A DNA stretch of 64,000 bases from NCBI RefSeq assembly GCF_900130025.1, contig NZ_FQXR01000013.1, forward strand, positions 1 to 64,000. Reading direction: 5' to 3'. Of the stretch, positions 43,433 through 53,718 are shown piece after piece (the first letter of the stretch is position 1; every line of letters begins with the position of its first letter). The DNA comes from Sporanaerobacter acetigenes DSM 13106. GTDB lineage: Bacteria > Bacillota > Clostridia > Tissierellales > Sporanaerobacteraceae. The notes beneath the pieces were generated by a model, which did no database searches, was not told the origin of the DNA, and saw only the letters and a program-made list of their open reading frames with translations. The position numbers were made by a program, and so were the translations under genes.

Positions 43433-44989
43433 TTACTCTCTCCTTAACTGTTCTACCCTATCCTTGATATTGTATGGAACCAAGGTTTTTTGTGCATAGG
43501 TAAGACCATCGTATTCACTGATTATTTCCGTTACCTCGAATATATCATCCTCTGCAACCTCATCAACTTTATTGCTTAATTGCAAAGCCTTGTACAAATC
43601 CTCTTGTGATGGTACTGCTGTTTTATATAAATCGTTTAAATAATCTCTTACAATTGAAATACCATAGTCTCTATTTGGAGCCCAAAGTCCTCCTAAGTCT
43701 TCTACATACTGTATTGTTCCTGCCCATTTTACCGTATTAGTTTTGTACCATCTAGGATGAGGTTCTCCTATTGGAGCAACTCCACAGTAAATACCCATAT
43801 GGTTGAAATGTCCTCTCACGCCGTCCTCTGGTGTAAGAAAAATTTCATGATCTTCAGTTCTATCGCCTATTGGGTTGAGTATTTTTATTCCAGCCCAATT
43901 ATTCATCTCTGGTCTCACTGCCCCAGTATATTTCCCAAAATTAGTTTCTTTGGCTGCTTGTATATATAATATTTCTGGATTCATTCCAGTCAACTCTCCA
44001 TATTGCCAATAGATAGGAGCTGCATCTACAAATCTCTTATGAGCACCTTTTTTTATAGCCCATGCTTGTCCCTGTTCTACAGTTGCTTTAGTTCTTGACT
44101 TGATTGGAATCTTTAAGGATTGAATTTTTCCTTCAACCTTTAAGAGTTTATCAATATCTCCTTGAGGCACATTAACTTTTTCCACATCTGATAAACCGTC
44201 AAATAACTTTCTTGCATTTTCAGTCTTTGTTTTAGTTTCTACTGTAATTTCATTGATTTCACTTAGATTTGGTAGTTCTTTAATCAGTTTTATAAATTCT
44301 TCATCTTTTGAAATTTGTTTTACTGGTTCAACATAATACCACTCAATATTTGTATTATCTTCTGGTTTAATTTCTGGAGTTTGTATCATATTTTTACTGA
44401 TATTGGCAAGTATTTTTGCACTTTCTGCTCTTGTTATCTGTTTTTTAGGGCCAAATGTTCCATCTGGATATCCTGTCATATAACCCACATTTTTTATAGC
44501 TCCAACATAGCCAAGTGATAAATTATCTATCTCTGAATGGTCCAAAAAATACGATGCAGAAAATATATCTTCCTCTAATCCACAGGTAATTCCTACAATT
44601 CTAGCTACCTCTTCACGCGTAATATATGTATTAGGCAAAATATTTTGACCTTCTTTTTCTAGAATATATCCAGCCTTAACTCCTTTGGCTACTTCATCAT
44701 AGAACCAATTGCCTTTATTTACATCTAAAAAATTTATTTCTGCAGTTTCCGAATATCCCATTATTCCATTGATGATTTTATAAAATTCCGCTTTTTTTAT
44801 ATAATTGTTCGGTTTAAAAGTTCCATCTGGATAACCTTTCATGATATCTTTTTGACTTAAATATAGTATGTCCGCTTTTGCCCAATGATTCACTATATCT
44901 GAAGCACCTGCAAAAGAAGTAGTACCATTAGAAAATATCATCAATGACATAAACAGAATAGATAGTATTTTCTTCGTCCTATTTTTCAT
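43433..44989 (-). CDS. SLH-domain protein with glucosaminidase-type domain
   Basis: This 518-residue protein has a signal peptide, three S-layer homology repeats (about 30-200, for example DIVNHWAKADILYLSQKDI and YPDGTFKPNNYIKKAEF), a linker, and a glucosaminidase-like domain (about 310-470; YIQAAKETNFGKYTGA, ENNWAGIK-type PEMNNWAGIK, HFNHMGIYCGV). It should be tethered to the S-layer or wall polymer and hydrolyse peptidoglycan glycan strands, as in GH73-type enzymes that act in cell-wall turnover or separation. The catalytic Glu is probably in KETNFG. It stands alone between the peroxiredoxin gene and a LysR/pseudouridine synthase pair. Confidence 0.85.
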   Translation of the reverse strand: MKNRTKKILSILFMSLMIFSNGTTSFAGASDIVNHWAKADILYLSQKDIMKGYPDGTFKPNNYIKKAEFYKIINGIMGYSETAEINFLDVNKGNWFYDEVAKGVKAGYILEKEGQNILPNTYITREEVARIVGITCGLEEDIFSASYFLDHSEIDNLSLGYVGAIKNVGYMTGYPDGTFGPKKQITRAESAKILANISKNMIQTPEIKPEDNTNIEWYYVEPVKQISKDEEFIKLIKELPNLSEINEITVETKTKTENARKLFDGLSDVEKVNVPQGDIDKLLKVEGKIQSLKIPIKSRTKATVEQGQAWAIKKGAHKRFVDAAPIYWQYGELTGMNPEILYIQAAKETNFGKYTGAVRPEMNNWAGIKILNPIGDRTEDHEIFLTPEDGVRGHFNHMGIYCGVAPIGEPHPRWYKTNTVKWAGTIQYVEDLGGLWAPNRDYGISIVRDYLNDLYKTAVPSQEDLYKALQLSNKVDEVAEDDIFEVTEIISEYDGLTYAQKTLVPYNIKDRVEQLRRE

Positions 44990-45094
44990 CAGTTTATTCC
45001 CCCATTCGATTTTTGCATTAATATATTTAGATTTTATATCAATTTAAAATAAATTACTATCTAAATGCCTATATTGTCATAATCTTTTAATATA

Positions 45095-45796
45095 TTATTT
45101 TCTCCCTATGCTCTTTAGCTCTTCTTCTGTTAAATACCTCCATTTCCCTATTGACAAATCCTTTAGCCTTATATTCATGATTCGAATTCGTTTTAAACTT
45201 ATGACCTTATAGCCGAGTTGACTGCACATTCTTCGAATTTGCCGATTTAATCCTTGAGACAAAATGATTTTAAAAGTTCGGTCATTTATCTTAAATACTT
45301 TGCAACTCTTTGTGATTGTGTATTCATTTTTAACTGGATTGTAAACTTTAACTCCTCTAGACATATTTCTCATAAATGAAGAAGTAATTTTTTTATTAAC
45401 CGTCACAATATATTCTTTTTCATGATTATTTTCTTCTCTTAAAATTTCATTTACAACACTGCCATCACTTGTAAGAAGAATCAAACCTTCTGAATCCTTG
45501 TCGAGTCTTCCGATTGGGAAAATTCTTTCAGGATAATTTACAAAATCTATGATATTTCCCTTCACATGTCTTTCAGTTGTACAAATGATACCCACTGGTT
45601 TGTTCAGAGCAATATATACATAGTCTTTCTTTTCCTCTAACAGTTTCCCATTCACTTCAACTTTATCATCTGGTTTCACTATATATCCAAGCTCTGCAAT
45701 TTGGCCATTAACGTTCACCTTTTTTTGCTTAATTAATTCATCAGCTTCTCTCCTAGAACAAAGCCCCGTTGAACTAATAAAATTGTTCAGTCTCAT
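45095..45796 (-). CDS. 23S rRNA pseudouridine synthase (RluF family)
   Basis: This 233-residue protein has an S4 domain at the N-terminus (MRLNNFISSTGLCSRREADELI) and the pseudouridine synthase core with IGRLDKDSEGLILLTSDG, whose Asp is catalytic, and LNRQIRRMCSQLGY near the end. The family modifies uridines of 23S rRNA, RluF at position 2604 in E. coli. The ATG at 45796 follows AAAGGAGA and lies directly at the LysR stop, so the two genes are coupled. Confidence 0.9.
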   Translation of the reverse strand: MRLNNFISSTGLCSRREADELIKQKKVNVNGQIAELGYIVKPDDKVEVNGKLLEEKKDYVYIALNKPVGIICTTERHVKGNIIDFVNYPERIFPIGRLDKDSEGLILLTSDGSVVNEILREENNHEKEYIVTVNKKITSSFMRNMSRGVKVYNPVKNEYTITKSCKVFKINDRTFKIILSQGLNRQIRRMCSQLGYKVISLKRIRIMNIRLKDLSIGKWRYLTEEELKSIGRK

Positions 45797-45797
45797 A

Positions 45798-46682
45798 CTA
45801 TCTCCTTTCCAATAAATCAACAAATTTTTCTGAAGCAGGAGAAAGAGATACACTTTTCAAAGAACAAACTCCTATACTTCTCTTTGGTATCTCTTCAATT
45901 GTTTGCACTTCATACAATACTCCCGCTTGTAGATATTCTTGTGAAAATTCTCGTATGACACATGATACGCCTAAATTAATTTTTGCAAATTCTAACAACA
46001 ATTCATGAGAACCAAGTTCAATTTCTGGTTTAATTCTAATACCTTTAGATAAAATATATTTTTCTACATATTGTCTTGAATTTGACTTAGGTTCAAGTAG
46101 TATAAGTGGAAATTTTGCTATCTCCTCCAGTGTCAAAGGTGTAGATAAATTTTTCTTATATTTTTCCCCATATACAAAGACATCATGAATTTCTATCAAT
46201 TCTTTTACTTCTAAAGAAGAATCCTTAATAGGTAAATTGCATATTGCAATATCAACTTCTCCAGATTTTAAAAGTGTACAAAGTTCGAGCGTTGTACGAT
46301 TCACGACTTTTAGCTTAATATTTGGATATCCATTGTGAAACTTTTCCAAATAAGGTAACAAAAAATAGCGTGAAATAGTATCTCCAACACCTATTTTCAA
46401 TTCACCCACCATTAAATTTTTAGATTCCTGTACCTTTTTTTCTCCTACACTTATTAAGTTCATAGCTGAATTTGCATATTCAAACAATATTTGACCTTCA
46501 TTTGTAAGTATAACACCCTTAGGAGTTCTGGTGAAAAGCCGCATTCCAAGTTCTTCTTCAAGTTGCATGATTGCCTGACTGACAGCTGGTTGAGTCATAA
46601 AAAGCACTTTTGCAGCTTTTGAAAAACTTTCACATTTGGCTACCTCACAAAAAATTTTATATAAATCCAATCTAACAGACAT
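45798..46682 (-). CDS. LysR-family transcriptional regulator
   Basis: This 294-residue protein has the LysR helix-turn-helix (KIFCEVAKCESFSKAAKVLFMTQPAVSQAI) and the periplasmic-binding-like effector domain (VGELKIGVGDTISRYFLLPYL, ELCTLLKSGEVDIAICNLPI). It is divergent from the iron-type alcohol dehydrogenase gene and probably controls it. I chose the ATG at 46682, preceded by AAGGAG; the frame opens 24 nt earlier without one. The LysR stop overlaps the pseudouridine synthase start region. Confidence 0.9.
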   Translation of the reverse strand: MSVRLDLYKIFCEVAKCESFSKAAKVLFMTQPAVSQAIMQLEEELGMRLFTRTPKGVILTNEGQILFEYANSAMNLISVGEKKVQESKNLMVGELKIGVGDTISRYFLLPYLEKFHNGYPNIKLKVVNRTTLELCTLLKSGEVDIAICNLPIKDSSLEVKELIEIHDVFVYGEKYKKNLSTPLTLEEIAKFPLILLEPKSNSRQYVEKYILSKGIRIKPEIELGSHELLLEFAKINLGVSCVIREFSQEYLQAGVLYEVQTIEEIPKRSIGVCSLKSVSLSPASEKFVDLLERR

Positions 46683-46791
46683 ATAAGCACTCCTTATATT
46701 TAGCATTCTTCTAATTTATTTTACTTATATCATAAGATATTATATATTTCAAGCAATATTACATATGTCCCCCAAAATAATCAAAATATAA

Positions 46792-46801
46792 ATTCATGAA
46801 T
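46792..46801. promoter_or_regulatory. Candidate LysR site before the alcohol dehydrogenase gene
   Basis: ATTCATGAAT is a 10-bp palindrome midway in the divergent intergenic region. LysR sites usually follow the T-N11-A pattern; this one is a weak guess. Confidence 0.3.
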
Positions 46802-46863
46802 AAATTTTTTCAAATCTACTAAATACTATGCTTATATAATATAAAAACAAGGAGGTTTTTTTC

Positions 46864-48033
46864 ATGACAAGATTTACATTACCTAGGGATTTATATTTTG
46901 GAAGTGGTGCTTTAAATGAATTAAAAAATCTTAAAGATCATAAAAAAGCCATTGTTGTTTCTGGCGGTTCTTCTATGGAAAAATTCGGATTCTTATCTAA
47001 AGTCGAAAATATATTAAAAAAAAATAGATTAGAAGTAATGTTTTTTAAAGGTATAGAACCAGATCCTTCTGTAGATACAGTCATGAAAGGTGCTGAAAAA
47101 TTTAAAGAATTTGAACCTGATGTCATAATTGCCATAGGTGGAGGCTCAACTATAGATGCAGCTAAAGCCATGTGGGTATTTTATGAACATCCAGAAAAGA
47201 CTTTTGATGATATAAAGGATCCTTTTACTATTCCAAAACTTAGAAATAAAGCGATCTTTGTAGCTATTCCATCAACCAGCGGTACAGCTACTGAAGTTAC
47301 AGCCTTTTCTGTCATTACTGACTATTCCACAAAAATAAAGTATCCTCTTGCAGACTTTGAAATAACTCCTGATATCGCTATATTGGATACTGACATTCCT
47401 CAGACCATGACTCCTAAATTAGTGGCATTCACTGGTATGGATGCACTCACTCACGCTATAGAAGCCTATGTAGCCTCTAACAGATCAAACTTCTCCGATC
47501 CATTGGCTAGGGAAGCTATTCTAATGATCTATGACAATATTGTAGATTCTTACAATGGAAACGTAGAGGCAAGAGGAGAAATGCATATTGCTCAATGTTT
47601 AGCAGGCATGGCTTTTAGCAACGCACTTTTAGGTATCACTCACAGTTTAGCTCACAAAATAGGAGCTCAATATAATATACCTCATGGAGGATGCAATGCT
47701 ATATTGCTACCCTATGTAATACAATTTAATTCAAAAATTTCATCAAATCGTTATGCAGATTTAGCATATATGTTGGGATTGCAGGGAAAATCAGAAAAAC
47801 AATTAACACATTCACTAGTAGAATCCATAAACTACTTAAATACAAATTTAAATATTCCATCTACATTAAAAGAAATGGGTGTAAAAGAAGAAATATTTAA
47901 AACTACATTGGACTATATATCTGAAAATGCAGTATTAGACCCATGTACATCTTCAAATCCCAGAAAAACATCAAAAGAAGAAATGAAAAAAATATTGGAG
48001 TGCGCTTATTATGGAAAACAAGTAACTTTCTAA
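46864..48033 (+). CDS. Iron-containing alcohol dehydrogenase
   Basis: This 389-residue protein belongs to the iron-type (group III) alcohol dehydrogenase family. It has the cofactor-binding AIGGGST (91-96) and the metal ligands D193 and H197 in GMDALTHAIE, H260 in GITHSLAHKIG and H274 in IPHGGC; their spacing matches lactaldehyde reductase FucO. The substrate may be an aldehyde or short alcohol such as butanol or propanediol. The LysR gene is divergent and probably regulates it. Start ATG with AAGGAGG upstream; a perfect terminator follows. Confidence 0.93.
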   Translation: MTRFTLPRDLYFGSGALNELKNLKDHKKAIVVSGGSSMEKFGFLSKVENILKKNRLEVMFFKGIEPDPSVDTVMKGAEKFKEFEPDVIIAIGGGSTIDAAKAMWVFYEHPEKTFDDIKDPFTIPKLRNKAIFVAIPSTSGTATEVTAFSVITDYSTKIKYPLADFEITPDIAILDTDIPQTMTPKLVAFTGMDALTHAIEAYVASNRSNFSDPLAREAILMIYDNIVDSYNGNVEARGEMHIAQCLAGMAFSNALLGITHSLAHKIGAQYNIPHGGCNAILLPYVIQFNSKISSNRYADLAYMLGLQGKSEKQLTHSLVESINYLNTNLNIPSTLKEMGVKEEIFKTTLDYISENAVLDPCTSSNPRKTSKEEMKKILECAYYGKQVTF

Positions 48034-48057
48034 TTCATATATACTTAGCGCTTCCAT

Positions 48058-48097
48058 AAAAATAGCTAGTAGATATTGATATCTACTAGCTATTTTT
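48058..48097. terminator. Bidirectional terminator after the alcohol dehydrogenase gene
   Basis: A 16-bp perfect stem (AATAGCTAGTAGATAT and complement) with a 2-nt loop is extended by A and T runs. It separates the dehydrogenase gene from topB. Confidence 0.9.
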
Positions 48098-48121
48098 ATT
48101 ATTCCAAAGTTTCTACTTTCA

Positions 48122-50308
48122 TTAAAATTTAAGCTTTTTTAGAGCATCTGCAAGATCTGTATTTATTGCTTCATTTTTAAATTTATTTTGCTCTTTTAAG
48201 TACTTTGATACTTCTTTTTTAGAAACTGAATTTTTCTCTTTTTTTCTCCTCTCATTGAAAGAAGATAGTTTTTCTCTATATCCACAGCTACATACAAATA
48301 TTTGTCCTTCTCCTTCTCCACGCAATTCTAGCTTTTTATGACAATTAGGACATCTGGCATTAGTCACTTTAGATATATTTTTTCTATAACCACATTCTCT
48401 ATCTTGACAAACAAGCATCTTGCCTTTTTTCCCTTTCACTTCAAGCATATACTTTCCGCATTGTGGACATTTAACCCTTGATATATTGTCATGTCTAAAA
48501 GTTTCATCGCTATTTTTTATTTCATTTGTAATATCTTTTGAATAAATTTCCATTTCTTCTATGAAAGTATTCTTTCTGAGTTTCCCTTTTGCAATAGCTT
48601 CCAATTTTTGCTCCCATTCTGCTGTTAAAGCTGGAGACTTCAAGTCTTCAGGAACCAACCCAAGAAGTTGCTTTCCCTTTCCAGTAATATAAATATCCTT
48701 CCCTCTCTTTTCAATTAAGAAGTTGTTAAACAATTTTTCAATAATGTCTGCTCTTGTAGCTACTGTACCAATTCCTCCAGTTTCTCCAATTATTTTAATC
48801 AAATCTTTGCTTTCATTTGCCATGTATTTTGATGGGTTCTCCATAGCAGACAAAAGTGTTCCTTCAGTGAATGGTGCTGGCGGTTTGGTATGTCCCTTAG
48901 TCTTTATAATAGAATTCACCTTCAAAACATCGCCTTTATTTATATTAGGTAAAAGTTGTTCCGGTGTATCTTCTTGAACATCATCATCCTCATAATTGTT
49001 CGCGTATACTTCTTTCCACCCTTGAGCTAATACTCTTTTCCCTTTTGCGAAAAAATTCTCATCTCCGATTTTAGCCTTAATAGTTGTTTGCTCAAATTCA
49101 AAAGGAGGATATAGTACTGCCATAAAACGCTTCACAACTAAATCATATATTTTTCTTTCCCTTTCATTCAATTTACTGAGCGGTACTCTCTCTTCTGTTG
49201 GTATGATAGCATGATGATCTGATACCTTGCTGTCATCAACAAAAGACTTATTTGCAACAATAGGTTTCTTTAAAATCCTTGAAGCCATTGACTGATATGG
49301 TCCAATTCCACAAGCTTTAATTCTTTCACCTAAAGTATCCACTATGTCTGAAGTTAAATATCTAGAATCTGTCCTTGGATATGTGAGTATTTTATGAGTT
49401 TCATAGAGCCTTTGCATTACAGACAAAGTTTCTTTTGCAGAATATCCAAAAATTTTATTCGCATCTCTCTGAAGCTCTGTCAAATCATACAATCTAGGAG
49501 AATAACTTTTTTTATAAGTTTTCTCTACATCATAAACCTGTGCATCTTTTTTCTCAATTGAAGCAAGTATTTTATCACATTTTTTCTCATCAAATGTTCT
49601 TATATCTTTTGTGTGGTTATCTTGCCATACTAATTTTAAATCCTTAGTCGTAGCAACAATACCATAAAACTCTTTTTCTTTAAAGTTCTTAATTTCCTCT
49701 TCTCTTTTGGCAACCATGAAAAGAGTGGGCGTTTGAACTCTACCACAAGAAAGTTGAGCATTGTACTTGCAAGTCAAAGCACGAGTAGCATTTATCCCTA
49801 CAATCCAATCTGCCTCAGCTCGAGCTACAGCTGATGCATAAAGATTTTCATATTCTTTCCCATCTCTCAGTTTGTTAAATCCATCTCTAATAGCTTTGTC
49901 TGTAACAGAAGAAATCCAAAGTCTTTTGATAGGTTTCCTTATATTAGCTTTTTCAATGATCCACCTTGCAACAAGTTCCCCTTCTCTACCTGCATCAGTT
50001 GCAATAACAATTTGTGATACATCTTTCCTGTTCATTTGCTCTTTAACAATATAAAACTGCTTTTGGGTTTGTTTAATGACGACTAATTTCATATGAGATG
50101 GAAGTATTGGCAAATCTTCAATTCTCCATGATTTATAACTTTTGTTGTATTCTTCAGGGTCTGCAAGTGTGACTAAATGACCCAATGCCCAAGTAACAAT
50201 ATATTTATCTCCTTCTAGGTATCCATTACCTTTTTTGTTGCATTTCAATACTCTGGCTATATCTCTCCCAACAGATGGCTTTTCCGCTAATACTAATATT
50301 TTATTCAT
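48122..50308 (-). CDS. topB: DNA topoisomerase III
   Basis: This 728-residue protein has a TOPRIM domain at the N-terminus (LAEKPSVGRDIA, ATDAGREGE), the catalytic tyrosine region ILTYPRTDSRYLT, and C-terminal zinc ribbons with CPQCGKYML, CQDRECGYR and CPNCHKKL. It relaxes and decatenates DNA as a type IA topoisomerase and acts in recombination and replication. The start is ATG with GGATGAAG upstream. It lies 34 nt downstream of the ABC-F gene and may be cotranscribed. Confidence 0.95.
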   Translation of the reverse strand: MNKILVLAEKPSVGRDIARVLKCNKKGNGYLEGDKYIVTWALGHLVTLADPEEYNKSYKSWRIEDLPILPSHMKLVVIKQTQKQFYIVKEQMNRKDVSQIVIATDAGREGELVARWIIEKANIRKPIKRLWISSVTDKAIRDGFNKLRDGKEYENLYASAVARAEADWIVGINATRALTCKYNAQLSCGRVQTPTLFMVAKREEEIKNFKEKEFYGIVATTKDLKLVWQDNHTKDIRTFDEKKCDKILASIEKKDAQVYDVEKTYKKSYSPRLYDLTELQRDANKIFGYSAKETLSVMQRLYETHKILTYPRTDSRYLTSDIVDTLGERIKACGIGPYQSMASRILKKPIVANKSFVDDSKVSDHHAIIPTEERVPLSKLNERERKIYDLVVKRFMAVLYPPFEFEQTTIKAKIGDENFFAKGKRVLAQGWKEVYANNYEDDDVQEDTPEQLLPNINKGDVLKVNSIIKTKGHTKPPAPFTEGTLLSAMENPSKYMANESKDLIKIIGETGGIGTVATRADIIEKLFNNFLIEKRGKDIYITGKGKQLLGLVPEDLKSPALTAEWEQKLEAIAKGKLRKNTFIEEMEIYSKDITNEIKNSDETFRHDNISRVKCPQCGKYMLEVKGKKGKMLVCQDRECGYRKNISKVTNARCPNCHKKLELRGEGEGQIFVCSCGYREKLSSFNERRKKEKNSVSKKEVSKYLKEQNKFKNEAINTDLADALKKLKF

Positions 50309-50341
50309 TTCTTCATCCTTTCAAATATCTATATTTATTTT

Positions 50342-52228
50342 TTAATTTTTTTGTTCCTCTATCTTTTCAACCAATTCATTCAAATAAACCCATCTTTCCA
50401 TCTTTTTATCTAATTCAGAATTTAAATTGTCCTTTTCTTCAAGCAACTCTTGTAAAAGTAAATAGTCCGTAGAAGCTCCTTCTATTTTTTCATCAATTTC
50501 ACGAATTTTATCTTCAAGTTCTAAAATGATTCCATCTATTTCCTCGTACTCTCTCTGTTCTTTATAGGATAATTTTAAAGGCTTGTTCTCCGCCTTTAGT
50601 TTTTCTTTTTTAGGAACTTTTTTAGTCTCCTTGTTGATTTCTTGTTTCTTGTCCTTAACATTTTGTTTGAGACTCCAGTAGTTTCCTGTGTATTGAACTA
50701 TTTTCCCATCTCCTTCAAACACAAAAATTTTATCTACTACTTTATCTAGAAAATATCTATCATGAGAAACTACAACAACTGCTCCTGAAAATTCTTCAAG
50801 ATAATCCTCTAAAATAGTGAGGGTTTCTATATCCAAATCATTCGTTGGCTCATCTAGCAACAATACATTTGGCGCTTCCATGAGAACTCTAAGCAAATGG
50901 AGTCTTCTTTTTTCTCCTCCAGATAGTTTTCCTATTAGAGTCCATTGTACTGCCGGTGGAAACAAGAATTTCTCCAACATTTGAGAAGCACTGATTTTAG
51001 CCCCATCTGATGTTGTTATATAATCTGAACCTTCCTTGACATAATCTATAACTCTCATATTGTCATCTATATGATAAGTTTCTTGGGAATACAATCCTAT
51101 CTTTACCGTATCCCCCACATCTACTTTTCCCATATCAGGATCAAGTTTCTTTGCCATAATATTTATAAGGGTAGACTTACCGCCACCATTTGGCCCTAAT
51201 ATTCCAATCCTGTCATTTTTCAATAAAATATAATCAAAATCATCTATTACTTTTTTATCATCAAAAGATTTACTTATATGATCAATTTCTATTACTTTTT
51301 TGCCAAGCCGTCTACTTCCTACTGATATTTCAAGCTTTTCATCAGGTAAATCCCCTACTTTTTCATTTAGTTCATTAAAACGCCCTATTCTAGCTTTTTG
51401 CTTTGTAGAACGGGCCTTTGCACCTTGTTTCATCCAAGCTAACTCTTTTCTGAGTAAACTTTGTCTTTTTTTCTCACTGGCAACTTTCATCTCTTCTCTT
51501 TCCAGCTTCTTCTCAAGATAATTGTTATAATTTCCTTCATAGGAATAAAGATTGCCATTATCAAGCTCAATAATTTTGTTAACTACCATATCCAAAAAAT
51601 ATCTATCATGAGTTATCATGAGTAGTGCACCTTTCCTTTTGCCAAGGTATTCCTCTAGCCATTCTATTGTATCATTGTCAAGATGATTTGTTGGCTCGTC
51701 CAGTATAAGTAACTCTGACGGATTTATCAAAGCACTGGCCAGTGCAATTCTCTTTTTTTGTCCTCCTGATAAACATTCTACTTTCGCCTTAAAATCTGAT
51801 ATACCAAGCTTTGTCAATACAGCTTTTGCCTCATTTTCTAAATTCCAAAGATTCATTGCATCCATTTCATTGGTAAGCTTAAGTAGTTCTTCACTTGATG
51901 TATTGGTACTACTTATAGCCTCATGATATTGCCTAATCAATATCATGTTTTTAGAATTACCTTTAAAAACTTGTTCTTCTACAGTAGCATTGGGATCAAA
52001 AGAAATTTTTTGAGGAAGATATTCTATTCTAACCGAACTCCCTTTGACAACTGCGCCTTCATCTGCTTCTTCCATCCCTGCAATTATCTTCAAAAGCGTA
52101 GTTTTACCAGTACCATTTATACCTATGAGACCAATTTTATCTCCCTCATTTATCCCTAAATTTATATTTTTAAACAATTGTTTCTCATTATAGCTTTTTG
52201 AAATGTTTTCTACATTTAATAAATTCAT
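50342..52228 (-). CDS. ABC-F family ATPase
   Basis: This 628-residue protein has two ABC domains (GINGTGKTTLL, LSGGQKKRIALASAL; GPNGGGKSTLI, LSGGEKRRLHLLRV), each with Walker B LLLDEPTN, and no membrane segments. A linker near 240-300 holds the basic ARSTKQKARIGRF, and a C-terminal coiled coil (about 520-628) with the pattern EQREYEEID and ELEDKIREIDEKI is typical of Uup/YdiF-type ABC-F proteins. These bind ribosomes or DNA branched structures; some confer antibiotic resistance by target protection, which this one is not predicted to do without more evidence. Confidence 0.93.
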   Translation of the reverse strand: MNLLNVENISKSYNEKQLFKNINLGINEGDKIGLIGINGTGKTTLLKIIAGMEEADEGAVVKGSSVRIEYLPQKISFDPNATVEEQVFKGNSKNMILIRQYHEAISSTNTSSEELLKLTNEMDAMNLWNLENEAKAVLTKLGISDFKAKVECLSGGQKKRIALASALINPSELLILDEPTNHLDNDTIEWLEEYLGKRKGALLMITHDRYFLDMVVNKIIELDNGNLYSYEGNYNNYLEKKLEREEMKVASEKKRQSLLRKELAWMKQGAKARSTKQKARIGRFNELNEKVGDLPDEKLEISVGSRRLGKKVIEIDHISKSFDDKKVIDDFDYILLKNDRIGILGPNGGGKSTLINIMAKKLDPDMGKVDVGDTVKIGLYSQETYHIDDNMRVIDYVKEGSDYITTSDGAKISASQMLEKFLFPPAVQWTLIGKLSGGEKRRLHLLRVLMEAPNVLLLDEPTNDLDIETLTILEDYLEEFSGAVVVVSHDRYFLDKVVDKIFVFEGDGKIVQYTGNYWSLKQNVKDKKQEINKETKKVPKKEKLKAENKPLKLSYKEQREYEEIDGIILELEDKIREIDEKIEGASTDYLLLQELLEEKDNLNSELDKKMERWVYLNELVEKIEEQKN

Positions 52229-52527
52229 GTTTTTCCCCTTCTATAATCTTTCTTTAATTACAACAAATATTATAACACATTAGCATATTTCTTAGCATTA
52301 ACTGGTTTTTAATGTCCCTATCCATTTATACATTTTTTCACTAATATATGGCTATTATAACTTATATAAATAACAGTTTTATTATATAATCGTTGCAAAT
52401 AAATTGGTATAAGTGCAGCTTATATTAAGTATTATATCTATTTATTTTACTTATACCCTGAAATAGCATATATTATAATTGAAAGATGATTCTTGAGTTT
52501 AAAATAAAACTTTAAGGAGTGATTTAA

Positions 52528-53718
52528 ATGGAAAGAATGGTTGGAACTGTTGCTAGGGGGCTTCGTGCTCCAATTGTAAAAAAAGGAGATAATATAGTCG
52601 ATGTAGTTGTAGATACTGTATTGAAAGCTTCAGAAGCAGAAAATTTTTCTATAGATGATAAGGACATAGTTGCTGTAACTGAATCTGTAGTTGCTCGTAC
52701 TCAGGGAAACTATGCAAATATAGATGATATTGCAAAAGATATACATGAAAAATTTGGTGAAGATTCTATTGGCATTATATTTCCTATTTTAAGTCGTAAC
52801 CGTTTTGCCATTTGTCTTCGTGGAATTGCAAAAGGAACTAAAAAAATCGTATTAATGCTTAGCTATCCATCTGATGAAGTAGGAAATCATTTAGTTGATA
52901 TGGATTCACTTGATAAAAGAGGAGTAAACCCTTGGACAGATGTCTTAACAGAAAGCCAATTTCGAGAACTTTTTGGATACAATAAACATCCCTTTACTGG
53001 TGTAGACTATATTGAATATTATAAATCTCTAATCGAAGAACATGGAACCGAATGCCAAATTGTCTTCTCAAACAATCCAAAGACTATTTTAAATTACACA
53101 AAAAATGTTCTTACCTGTGATATCCATTCAAGATTTAGAACCAAAAGAATATTAAAAGAGAACGGTGGAGAAAAAATTTATAGCCTTGATGAAATCCTAA
53201 CGACATCTATTGATGGAAGTGGATATAATGAAAAATATGGACTTTTAGGTTCAAATAAAGCAACAGAAGAAAGTATCAAACTTTTCCCAAGAGATTGCCA
53301 ACCTATTGTAGATAATATTCAAGCTATCCTTAAAGAAAAAACAGGAAAAAATGTTGAAGTTATGATTTATGGTGATGGTGCATTTAAAGACCCTGTAGGA
53401 AAGATTTGGGAACTAGCTGATCCTATTGTATCCCCTGCTTATACAGTTGGTTTGGAAGGAACTCCTAATGAAATAAAGATAAAATATCTTGCAGATAACA
53501 ATTTTCCTAATTTAAAGGGCGAAGAACTTAAACGTGCTATCTCCCAATATATTGAAAACAAAGAATCAAATTTAGTAGGCAATATGGAATCTCAAGGAAC
53601 TACTCCTAGAAGGCTTACTGACCTTATAGGTTCTCTTTGTGATTTAACTTCAGGAAGTGGAGATAAAGGTACACCTATTGTATATATCAAGGGCTATTTT
53701 GACAATTATACAAAATAA
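52528..53718 (+). CDS. CofE-like (F420-0:gamma-glutamyl ligase family) protein
   Basis: This 396-residue protein belongs to the CofE family (PF01996), which in F420-producing organisms adds glutamate to F420-0. Visible stretches include DKDIVAVTESVVARTQGNYA, LSRNRFAICLRGIAKG and MIYGDGAFKDPVGKIWELADP. F420 is not expected in clostridia, and no other F420 biosynthesis gene is present in the window, so it probably ligates glutamate to another compound. The length exceeds the roughly 250 residues of archaeal CofE. AAGGAGTG precedes the ATG, and a terminator follows. Confidence 0.85.
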   Translation: MERMVGTVARGLRAPIVKKGDNIVDVVVDTVLKASEAENFSIDDKDIVAVTESVVARTQGNYANIDDIAKDIHEKFGEDSIGIIFPILSRNRFAICLRGIAKGTKKIVLMLSYPSDEVGNHLVDMDSLDKRGVNPWTDVLTESQFRELFGYNKHPFTGVDYIEYYKSLIEEHGTECQIVFSNNPKTILNYTKNVLTCDIHSRFRTKRILKENGGEKIYSLDEILTTSIDGSGYNEKYGLLGSNKATEESIKLFPRDCQPIVDNIQAILKEKTGKNVEVMIYGDGAFKDPVGKIWELADPIVSPAYTVGLEGTPNEIKIKYLADNNFPNLKGEELKRAISQYIENKESNLVGNMESQGTTPRRLTDLIGSLCDLTSGSGDKGTPIVYIKGYFDNYTK

